A stretch of DNA of 46,332 nucleotides from Acidobacteriota bacterium. GTDB lineage: Bacteria > Acidobacteriota > JAAYUB01. Location: NCBI GenBank assembly GCA_016935015.1, contig JAFGRT010000141.1:1-46332 (forward strand). The letters are read 5' to 3'. Under the pieces are notes generated by a model. That model saw nothing but the letters and a program-made list of their open reading frames with translations. It was not told where the DNA came from and searched no databases. This document shows positions 8,869 to 15,991 of the stretch, in pieces; positions within the stretch are counted from its first letter, which is position 1; every line of letters starts with the position of its first letter. The position numbers and the translations under genes are program-made.

Positions 8869-9057
8869 ATGGCAGAAAACAGGAAATCCGGCTGCGGCTG
8901 TTTCGGCGGCGGCGTCTTTGGCAGCATCGGCGCCGTGCTGGCGGCCATCCTCAGCTGGCAGGTCAACCACAGCATCCTCTGGGCCCTGGTGCACGCCTTC
9001 TTCAGCTGGTTCTACGTCATCTACCACTGGTTGAAATACGGCCGGCTGCTTCCCTAG
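8869..9057 (+). CDS. Small membrane protein of unknown function
   Basis: The 62-residue product starts with a charged segment, then SGCGCFGGGVFGS (two Cys in a Gly-rich patch), a hydrophobic stretch (SIGAVLAAILSW) and a second one (ILWALVHAFFSWFYVIYHW), ending in a short basic tail. It is probably an inner-membrane protein with two short membrane-spanning or membrane-associated helices. An upstream ATG at 8836 would add 11 residues. The internal ATG was preferred because AAAGGAAAG lies just before it and the added residues are polar and poorly structured. Its TAG stop overlaps the stop of the convergent methyltransferase gene in a shared CTAG. The family was not recognised. Confidence 0.55.
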   Translation: MAENRKSGCGCFGGGVFGSIGAVLAAILSWQVNHSILWALVHAFFSWFYVIYHWLKYGRLLP

Positions 9058-9878
9058 CCGGATGAAGTTCTTCCCCCGCCAATCACCGGCCTCGATTCGG
9101 CCGGCTTGACGGCTGACCACAGATCAAAAATGATTTCCGTCTCCAGTACCAGCGATCGACCGGCCGCCTCCGCCGCGCGTACGGCCGTGTCGATCCTTCG
9201 CCGGCCGGCGGCGTATTCCGCCTCTGTCAGCATGGTCAGCTGGGAGCAGGCCTCCTTCTCCAGAAAGGGATCTTGCCCAACCTCGGCCCCGGCAAACCGG
9301 GCATACGATCGCTCAGCCTCCTGCCGCGGAGCCGGTACGAGACCGGCCGCGTCCGCCCAGCGGTTCATCTCCTCCCAGGCGGGAAAGCGGTCCAGATCCC
9401 GGGCAAAGGTCCCCTCGAAAAAACGGTACGGATACCATTGGGCGGCGCCGCGCCGCGGATCCATGCCCACTACGGCCAGGGTTCCGCCCGGTCGCAAGAT
9501 CCGGGCGGCTTCGATGACAAAGCCGTGCGGACTGGAAAAATGGTGAATGGCGTTGACACAGTATACCAGGTCGATGCTGTGGTCCCGCAGCGGCAAGGGG
9601 GTATCCCGTCCGCAGACCAGATGAAAGGTCTCCCCTTTATCGGCGGCCCGGCGCAGCATTTCCGTAAAGGGATCCACACCGATTACCCGGGGAGCACGGC
9701 CGGCGCATTCCGTCAGCCAGCGCCCGGTGCCGCAGCCCACCTCCAGCACCGCCGCCGGACGCAGCCGGTCCAGGAGCCGGTGGAGGGCCGCGGCGATGCC
9801 CGGCAGGCGGTTCAGGAGATAGCGCCGGTCATACGAATCGGCGATCAGGGAATAATCGGTTCGTCGTCGTTTCGCCAT
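9054..9878 (-). CDS. Class I SAM-dependent methyltransferase
   Basis: The 274-residue protein has a Rossmann-fold methyltransferase core of the Methyltransf_11 type. Motif I is VLEVGCGTGRWL near residue 45. The acidic loop after strand 2 is VIGVDPFTEML. The motif IV region is DLVYCVNAIHHF, and the post-motif ILRPGGTLAVVGMDPR is clear. Such enzymes transfer the methyl of SAM to small molecules. The acceptor is unknown. The open frame extends 30 codons upstream, but those residues look non-coding, so MAKRRR at 9878 is taken as start. The gene converges with the small membrane protein gene and shares the palindromic stop CTAG. It lies 86 bases downstream of the peptidase stop on the same strand. 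Confidence 0.85.
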   Translation of the reverse strand: MAKRRRTDYSLIADSYDRRYLLNRLPGIAAALHRLLDRLRPAAVLEVGCGTGRWLTECAGRAPRVIGVDPFTEMLRRAADKGETFHLVCGRDTPLPLRDHSIDLVYCVNAIHHFSSPHGFVIEAARILRPGGTLAVVGMDPRRGAAQWYPYRFFEGTFARDLDRFPAWEEMNRWADAAGLVPAPRQEAERSYARFAGAEVGQDPFLEKEACSQLTMLTEAEYAAGRRRIDTAVRAAEAAGRSLVLETEIIFDLWSAVKPAESRPVIGGGRTSSG

Positions 9879-9964
9879 GAGCCAGCCCCGGCGGGGACAA
9901 GACGGCGGTCCGGTGGCCATCCGGGGAGGACGCTCACCGGCCGCCTGTGTTGACAGCCAGTGCC

Positions 9965-11257
9965 TCATTCCACCGCCGCTGCTTCCAGCCGGGGGAGAAT
10001 GTCCGCCAGGGCATCCTTGTGCACGGCGAAAAAGAGCATTTTCAGGCGGACGTAATCATCCCGGAACAGGTAATAGCCCTCGTACTGGCCCCAGGTGGCG
10101 GAGCTGCCGGAGTCCTTGATGAGGTACCAGTCGAAGTCGCCCACCCGGGTGTGGCCCACGGCATGAATGGCGTGATCGTCGGTGGTGCTTTTGTTGACCA
10201 TGCGGTATTCGCGGGCGCTCTGATCGATATGCGCCGCCGGGATGTCGAAGGTGGGCACGAAGGCCACATCGGCCATCCCCAGCTTGCCCGGTTCGGATAC
10301 GTCACCGCCCAGAACGGCCGTGTAACCGCCGGCCAGGGCCGCCTGCAGGGTGGCGTACCACTCGTCGAGCGGCAGATTGATGAAGTCGTCGCAGTGCCAC
10401 CAGTTGTCCGGGGCCCGCAGCTCCTGGCAGGTGTAGAAGGGAAAGTAGAGGGTGGACATGACGGCATGGTAGTCGTCCATGTGGAGCCCCGTTGCCTCGG
10501 CCAGGAACTGCCGTGGCGTCCATTGCCGGCCGTTATACGTGAATTCCCGCGGCGGCGGTCCGAGATACTTGTCGAGGATCAGGGCCACATGCCGCAGATT
10601 GTCATCCTCGTCCCACATATCCTTTGCCTTGACCATGTCCAGGTAAGCTTCCAGTTCGTCCATCAGCGCCGAATGGTCATGGCGCGTTTTCCCCTCCGGC
10701 AGACCCGGATAGGCTGCGGCGGGCACCATGCCGTAGGAGTCCCATATCTTCAGCACCGACGTGAATTCGGAACCATGGGAGACGTAGGAAGCTCCCCGCT
10801 CGCGGATGAAACGCCGGGATTTCTCCAGGAACTCGTAATAGACCGTCCAAATTTCCGACAATTTGATTTTCTTGCCCGTCAGGCGGAAGATCTCCGCCTC
10901 GAAGAAGGAGGTGGCGGAAAAGCTCCAGCACGAGCCCGTCAGGTGCTGGCGGACAGGGGCGAAGTGGAAGGGCGCCTCAAACTCGGCCACGGACCCGGGG
11001 GGCGTCACCCCACTCAGATCCGACACCAGGGCCCGCCGTTCCTGTCGCTCGGCCTCCTTCTCCTCTTTCTGCCTCTCGCGGATTGCCGTGGTCTCCTTCT
11101 GCCGCTCCGCCGCTGCCTTCTTGTTGTCTTCCGACATCTGCTTCAGCACAGGATCTTCCTTATGTTTGTCATATCTCGCCCTGTTACGCTCATCGTCGGC
11201 CCGGACCAGCACCGCCGCCATCATCACCAGGATGAGGCCATAACCTATTCGTCTCAT
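9965..11257 (-). CDS. Secreted papain-like (C1) cysteine peptidase
   Basis: The 430-residue product has a signal peptide (residues 1-20, ending near VRA) and then a long charged, Lys/Glu/Arg-rich helical stretch (about 21-78). The catalytic domain of the C1/bleomycin-hydrolase type follows. Gln104 and Cys110 lie in RQHLTGSCWSF, and the His motif is DDHAIHAVGH (His362). Where classical papains have the Asn of NSWG, this protein has IKDSGSSATWG, so the third catalytic residue is Asp382 or another residue. The ending GYYLFRDDYVRLKMLFFAV resembles bacterial C1 peptidases. The start at 11257 is set by AGAGGTGG just upstream. The gene lies 76 bases behind the lipoprotein gene on the same strand and is probably co-transcribed with it. 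Confidence 0.8.
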   Translation of the reverse strand: MRRIGYGLILVMMAAVLVRADDERNRARYDKHKEDPVLKQMSEDNKKAAAERQKETTAIRERQKEEKEAERQERRALVSDLSGVTPPGSVAEFEAPFHFAPVRQHLTGSCWSFSATSFFEAEIFRLTGKKIKLSEIWTVYYEFLEKSRRFIRERGASYVSHGSEFTSVLKIWDSYGMVPAAAYPGLPEGKTRHDHSALMDELEAYLDMVKAKDMWDEDDNLRHVALILDKYLGPPPREFTYNGRQWTPRQFLAEATGLHMDDYHAVMSTLYFPFYTCQELRAPDNWWHCDDFINLPLDEWYATLQAALAGGYTAVLGGDVSEPGKLGMADVAFVPTFDIPAAHIDQSAREYRMVNKSTTDDHAIHAVGHTRVGDFDWYLIKDSGSSATWGQYEGYYLFRDDYVRLKMLFFAVHKDALADILPRLEAAAVE

Positions 11258-11333
11258 GTTTCCACCTCTTGTAAAATTTGCGTTTCGCCATCCTTCGGTT
11301 TGCGGATTCCCGCGGCCGATCCAGCCGACCGGT

Positions 11334-11828
11334 CTATTGAACCGACAGGGTGGCCGACGCATGGATCTGCCCCCCGCCCCGCAGGTCCCACACACGAAAG
11401 GAGAACCTGTATTCTCCGCCGCTGCGCATGGGTTCGCCGACGGTGCAGGATATGGTCAGTGTACGGCCAGCCTCTGGTGTAACCCCCGTCGTCTCGTACT
11501 GGGCGAACAGATTGGGCTCATCCAGAATAATACTTCCGGTGGTGTCCTTCACCTGGAGGGATGCGCCGGGGAAGACCCGCCCCTCGATCTCAGTGAAGCC
11601 TTGCACGCCTTCCAGGGAGAGAACCAGGTCCTCGCCTCGGGACAGCGTGCGCTTTTGCAGTTTGGCACCGCCCACGACCAGGTAGGCGTCCTCCAGACTC
11701 AGCCCATTATTCTGCACCGACAGCCCACTCATAAAATCAGAGCGGGTGCCTACGTTGAAATTGCAGCCGCCCATCCCCGCCAGCATCACCACCAGCAAGA
11801 AAAGACCCAGCCATATCCCGTAACGCAT
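11334..11828 (-). CDS. Lipoprotein of unknown function
   Basis: The 164-residue product has a clear lipoprotein signal: hydrophobic core LGLFLLVVMLAGMGGC, with the lipid-acceptor Cys at residue 22. The mature part is rich in beta-prone, polar segments and ends in EYRFSFRVWDLRGGGQIHA. This suggests a compact beta-sandwich, perhaps resembling the small accessory domains that accompany secreted enzymes. No named family was recognised. It is preceded by GGAGGG and by a promoter with 17-base spacing at 11911-11939. It is the first gene of a two-gene unit with the papain-like peptidase, so an inhibitor or chaperone role is conceivable, but this is inference. Confidence 0.7.
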   Translation of the reverse strand: MRYGIWLGLFLLVVMLAGMGGCNFNVGTRSDFMSGLSVQNNGLSLEDAYLVVGGAKLQKRTLSRGEDLVLSLEGVQGFTEIEGRVFPGASLQVKDTTGSIILDEPNLFAQYETTGVTPEAGRTLTISCTVGEPMRSGGEYRFSFRVWDLRGGGQIHASATLSVQ

Positions 11829-11910
11829 CTTTCCCTCCTTCGGGGGCGCTCATGGTCCCACATACCAGCTCCGACACCGATCCAACTTCCGGCCGCGCCC
11901 GCTGGTTGAA

Positions 11911-11939
11911 AGTATACAGTGCCGCCGGCGCCCGTTCAA
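11911..11939 (-). promoter_or_regulatory. Sigma-70 promoter of the lipoprotein-peptidase unit
   Basis: On the minus strand TTGAAC (11939-11934) and TATACT (11916-11911) are separated by 17 bases. Transcription would begin near 11904, giving a leader of about 75 bases before the lipoprotein ATG. Confidence 0.65.
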
Positions 11940-12017
11940 CCGGGAATCAAGTCACCGGCCGGGAAAACATGTCACCCGGACGGCGGTTGTCGATTCATCG
12001 GCTTCTCCGGTCAGGCG

Positions 12018-12047
12018 TTGACAAAAGCCGGCCCAGATGGTTACATT
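12018..12047 (+). promoter_or_regulatory. Sigma-70 promoter of the hybrid kinase gene
   Basis: A consensus TTGACA at 12018-12023 and TACATT at 12042-12047 are separated by 18 bases. The kinase start at 12104 follows with AGGAAAGGGG as ribosome binding site. It is divergent from the lipoprotein promoter about 80 bases away. Confidence 0.65.
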
Positions 12048-12103
12048 AGAGCGCACCTGACCTCCCTTCGGGGAATACGCACCAGGAAAGGGGATCTGCC
12101 TGT

Positions 12104-15004
12104 TTGCTGAGCCGCGTGGAAAACAAACTGCTGGCGTTGATGGTGGGCATCTGCCTGGTCGTATCGCTGGGGGCCATGCACATCATGTTCATCGTGGAGA
12201 AGGATCGGCAATACGCCGGCGCACGGCAACGCCTGCAGAATATCGCCCGGCGCAATGCCCTTCTGCAACGCGAACTATTCAGTCACAAACTGGCCAAGGC
12301 AACGACGGCCAGCCGGCTGGTGCGCCAGATCCTGCCGCAGCCACCGTCTCTCACAACAAAAGCGCCCCCGGCGGCCGAGGGGAGGAGCGCCCGGCGCGGT
12401 ACCGATTCGGCCGGGGTCTCCGGATTCTTCATTTCCGAACTTGCCCCTCCCGCACCACACATCCAGGAGCTGATCCGCTCGACGGAAACATTGTGGCAAA
12501 TTCTCGGCCCCCTCATGCGGGAAGATTTTCTCGATTTCTACCTCATCACGGCCGACCAGTTCATCCGGATCACCCCGCCCGACTGGGCCATGGAGATCGA
12601 ACGCGATCATGATTTCACCCGGGATATTTTCTATTATCCAGCCACGCCCGAACAGAACCCGGCCGGCAAACCCGTCTGGACCCCCGTCTATTACGATTCC
12701 ATCCACAAACACTGGATGATCAGCCTGCTGGTGCCTGTCTCCATTGAGGGGCAATTCCTGGGCATCACCGGCTCCGACTTCATCCTGGACAGCCTGTTCG
12801 CCCGGATCAACCGGTGGTCGATTCTGGAGAACTTCGGCACCATCTGCCTGTTCGACCACGAGGGGAATATCATCGTCCACCCGCGCTACATGGGCCTGAT
12901 TCAGCAACGGCACGCTGAAATGAACGATACGCTTTCCTTCCGGGACATCCCCCAGCAGGGACTGGCGGCGACCATCTCCAACTATCTGGAGGACATACCA
13001 CCGGACGGTGACTTCTATGATTTCAGGGACGCCGGGGAGCAGCAGCTGGCCTACCTCCAACCGCTGGGCGTCAGCGGCTGGCACCTGGTCGTCTATGTTC
13101 CCCACTCCACCATCAGCGCCCCCCTGGTGGCCAATCGATGGAACATCGTCATCACCACCCTGCTCATCGCCCTGGTGCTGATCCTGGTTCTGCGCTTCGG
13201 CATCCGGCGCATCATCCTGGCCCGGGTTCTCGGCCTGGAAAGAGCCAGCCGGGCCCTGACCCACGACGAGCCCGTCACGTTTCCCCAGCCGGGCAACGAT
13301 GAGATCGGCAGCCTCATCCGGGCCTTCCAGGAGATGGCCCGTACACTGCGCCGGCGGGAACAGGAACTGCAGGAGCACAACCGGATTCTGGCCGAGTTCA
13401 ACGAAAAACTCAAAGTGAACGAACGCCATTTAAAAACCAAGAAAGATGAACTGCAGGCCATTCTCGACAACGCGACAGCGGTCATTTACGTCAAGGACCT
13501 GCAGGGCCGATATGTCCTGGTGAACCGGAATTATGAAAAGATGTTCGGCGTCGACCGGCAGAACATCACCGGAGCGACGGTGCATGACATTTTCCCGCCC
13601 GAGGATGCCCACCGCTATGAGACCGTGGACCAGCGGGTCATCGAGACCGAAGTCCCGGTAGAGATCGAGGAGATGGCGGGGCGGGGCGGAGAGGAGCGCT
13701 TTTTCCTGTCGCTGAAATTTCCCCTGTATGACGCCGATGATCACCTGAATGGTGTCTGCAGCATCTCCACCGATATTTCCGAACGTAAAAAAGCCGAGGA
13801 GGAGCGGCGACGGCTGGAGCAGCAGATCCAGCATACCCAGAAACTGGAAAGCCTGGGCGTGCTCGCCGGTGGTATCGCTCACGATTTCAACAACCTGCTG
13901 GTGGGCATTCTCGGCAATGCCGATCTGGCCCTTACCGATGACTCCTTGTCGGTGCAGGCCCGCCACAACGTCCGTGAAATCGAGCGTTCGGCCCTGCAGG
14001 CGGCGGACTTGTGCCGGCAGATGCTGGCCTATGCCGGCAAAGGCAAACTGGTGGTGGAGCCCCTCTCTCTCAACGAACTCATCAAAGAGATGAAGCATCT
14101 GCTGGAACTCACCGTTTTCCGGAAGGCCCGGCTCTCGGTCCACCTGGCGCCCCGGCTGCGAACCATCACCGGGGACATCAGCCAGATCCGCCAGGTGATC
14201 ATGAATCTGCTGATAAACGCCGCCGAAGCCTTGCCGGCGGCCGGCGGTGAAATCCAGATCCGGACGGGGATGCGGCCGTGTGACCAGTCGTTCGGACAGG
14301 ACGCTTTCGGGGCGGAAAATTTCCAGCCGGGGGAATACATCTTTCTGGAGGTCACCGATTCGGGTGACGGCCTGTCGCCGAATGACATCCCCAAAATTTT
14401 TGAACCGTTTTACACCACCAAATTTACCGGCCGGGGACTCGGCCTGGCGGCGGTACTCGGCATCGTCCGCGGGCATCACGGCATGCTGACCGTGGCCAGT
14501 GCACCGGGCCAGGGCAGCACGTTCACTGTCTTCTTCCCGGCGGCGGATCAGTCCCGGTTGACCGAAGCGACCGTGGGCGCCACTGTGGACGTCTGCAAGG
14601 ATTCGGGGACGGTCCTCTTGGTGGATGACGATGCCACGGTCCGCCAGGTGGGGCAACTGATGCTGGATCGCCTTGGATTTACCGTCCTGACGGCGACGGA
14701 CGGACTGTCCGCCGTCGAGATTTTTCGCCGGCATGCGGATCGCATCGATTGCATTCTGCTGGATCTGACCATGCCCAACCTGAGCGGGGAAAAGACCTAT
14801 CTCGAGCTGCAGCGGATCCGGCCGGGCGTCCCCACCGTGATCATGAGCGGCTTCGCGGCCGAGGAAATCAACGACCGTTTTCCGAATGAAGCGGCGGTGG
14901 GTTTTTTGCAGAAGCCGTTCCAGCTGGCTTCCCTGAGCCTCTGCCTGCAACGGGCCATGACCAGTCGTCGCCGGGGATCCGGCGCGCCGGAGGCACCGTT
15001 ATGA
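12104..15004 (+). CDS. Hybrid sensor histidine kinase with Cache, PAS and receiver domains
   Basis: This 966-residue membrane kinase has a first membrane helix (about 8-28), a large periplasmic dCache-like sensor (about 30-340, with FLDFYLITADQFIRI and FLGITGSDFILDSLFARI), a second helix (about 345-368) and a HAMP/coiled-coil linker. A PAS domain follows (about 448-565, VIYVKDLQGRYVLVNRNYEK). The histidine kinase has His593 in the NtrB-like motif GGIAHDFNN, an N box (INAAEAL), and G boxes (DSGDG, GRGLGLA). A C-terminal receiver domain has DDD, the phospho-acceptor in LLDLTMPNLSGE and Lys in FLQKPF. Phosphate may pass from His593 to its own receiver. No output regulator lies next to it. The start is a TTG, preferred because of the upstream AGGAAAGGGG. 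Confidence 0.9.
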   Translation: MLSRVENKLLALMVGICLVVSLGAMHIMFIVEKDRQYAGARQRLQNIARRNALLQRELFSHKLAKATTASRLVRQILPQPPSLTTKAPPAAEGRSARRGTDSAGVSGFFISELAPPAPHIQELIRSTETLWQILGPLMREDFLDFYLITADQFIRITPPDWAMEIERDHDFTRDIFYYPATPEQNPAGKPVWTPVYYDSIHKHWMISLLVPVSIEGQFLGITGSDFILDSLFARINRWSILENFGTICLFDHEGNIIVHPRYMGLIQQRHAEMNDTLSFRDIPQQGLAATISNYLEDIPPDGDFYDFRDAGEQQLAYLQPLGVSGWHLVVYVPHSTISAPLVANRWNIVITTLLIALVLILVLRFGIRRIILARVLGLERASRALTHDEPVTFPQPGNDEIGSLIRAFQEMARTLRRREQELQEHNRILAEFNEKLKVNERHLKTKKDELQAILDNATAVIYVKDLQGRYVLVNRNYEKMFGVDRQNITGATVHDIFPPEDAHRYETVDQRVIETEVPVEIEEMAGRGGEERFFLSLKFPLYDADDHLNGVCSISTDISERKKAEEERRRLEQQIQHTQKLESLGVLAGGIAHDFNNLLVGILGNADLALTDDSLSVQARHNVREIERSALQAADLCRQMLAYAGKGKLVVEPLSLNELIKEMKHLLELTVFRKARLSVHLAPRLRTITGDISQIRQVIMNLLINAAEALPAAGGEIQIRTGMRPCDQSFGQDAFGAENFQPGEYIFLEVTDSGDGLSPNDIPKIFEPFYTTKFTGRGLGLAAVLGIVRGHHGMLTVASAPGQGSTFTVFFPAADQSRLTEATVGATVDVCKDSGTVLLVDDDATVRQVGQLMLDRLGFTVLTATDGLSAVEIFRRHADRIDCILLDLTMPNLSGEKTYLELQRIRPGVPTVIMSGFAAEEINDRFPNEAAVGFLQKPFQLASLSLCLQRAMTSRRRGSGAPEAPL

Positions 15005-15114
15005 TTCGGTTCAGCCGGGAGAAACACCGCCGCCGATTTCAGAGGCCGCGGACGACGATCCCGGTGGCCGTCATCATCGGGAATGAAATCCATCCGGATG
15101 CGTATCTGAACTGA
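15001..15114 (+). CDS. Possible 37-residue coupled open reading frame
   Basis: An ATG overlapping the kinase stop codon (ATGA) opens a 37-codon frame with a basic N-terminal half (MIRFSREKHRRRFQRPRTTI) and a short hydrophobic stretch. The overlap is typical of translational coupling, but there is no separate ribosome binding site and no recognised family. It may be chance. Nothing else is seen between the kinase and rnhA. Confidence 0.2.
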   Translation: MIRFSREKHRRRFQRPRTTIPVAVIIGNEIHPDAYLN

Positions 15115-15216
15115 AGGAACATGGACAGGCCGTGATCCGGCCGAAGGGTGAATACCCCGCCAGAAAAAAATGAACCTCTGGCCGAGGCTCCGCATGATCT
15201 TGCCCAAGGAAAATGG

Positions 15217-15921
15217 ATGAAAAAAAACAACATCGAGTCCGATTCCCCCCCCACCCCGGTGATTCACCTGTACACCGACGGCGCCTGCTCGGGCAATCCC
15301 GGCCCCGGGGGCTGGGGCGTGGTGATGGAGACACCGGGCGGCGTCCGTGAATACGGCGGCCATGAACCCCACACCACCAACAACCGCATGGAGCTGCGCG
15401 CCGCCATCGAGGGTCTTCGCCGCGCGCCGGTCGAGACCCTTGTCGTTGTAACGGACAGCCTTTACGTGTATAAAGGTATCCGCGAATGGATTCATCAATG
15501 GAAACGGCGCGGCTGGCAAACCGCCGGCGGCGCGGCGGTGCTGAACCAGGATTTGTGGCAGGAACTCGACCGCCTGAACGCGGCGAATGTCCGCTGGGAA
15601 TGGACCCGCGGCCATGCCGGTCATCCGGGCAACGAGCGGGCCAACCGCATCGCCCAGTGGTTCGCCCGGGGACCGCGGGCGGACATGCCGCCGCCGGATG
15701 TCCCGCCGACCCGGCCCACCGCCAGGAAGAAACACCTGCCGCTCCTAGACCACCGCCCGCCGGGCGTCACCTACCTCAGCCTGGTGGGCGGCGAACTGCG
15801 CCGACACCAGACGTGGGAGGAGTGCCGCCACCGCACCCAGGGTTGTTCCGGCGCCCGCTACAAGAAATGTCGCTCCCGCGAGGAGGAAGAGGCAACGCTG
15901 GCCGGTTGGGGTTTCCATTGA
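15217..15921 (+). CDS. rnhA: Ribonuclease HI with C-terminal viroplasmin-like domain
   Basis: The product cuts the RNA strand of RNA-DNA hybrids. Residues 14-150 form the RNase HI domain with Asp21 in YTDGACSGNPG, Glu59 in NNRMEL, Asp80 in VVTDSLYVYKG and His133 in RGHAGHPGNE. The fourth acidic position is Asn143 (NERANR) rather than the usual Asp. After a Pro-rich linker, residues 184-234 (YLSLVGGELRRHQTWEEC, then SGARYKK) resemble the caulimovirus viroplasmin/RNase H N-terminal hybrid-binding domain. Here it sits at the C-terminus. The start ATG follows AAGGAAA. An upstream GTG at 15148 would add 23 residues but has no ribosome binding site. Confidence 0.88.
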   Translation: MKKNNIESDSPPTPVIHLYTDGACSGNPGPGGWGVVMETPGGVREYGGHEPHTTNNRMELRAAIEGLRRAPVETLVVVTDSLYVYKGIREWIHQWKRRGWQTAGGAAVLNQDLWQELDRLNAANVRWEWTRGHAGHPGNERANRIAQWFARGPRADMPPPDVPPTRPTARKKHLPLLDHRPPGVTYLSLVGGELRRHQTWEECRHRTQGCSGARYKKCRSREEEEATLAGWGFH

Positions 15922-15991
15922 CCGGGCGGCGCCGGCCGCGAATGAATTCGCGCGCAAGACCGGACCAGTCAATCCCTGAAGAGGAGGAAAC

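Noticed and set aside
13430-14950. Long minus-strand frame opposite the hybrid kinase
   Set aside because: Antisense shadow of a clear kinase domain; it has no recognisable domain of its own.
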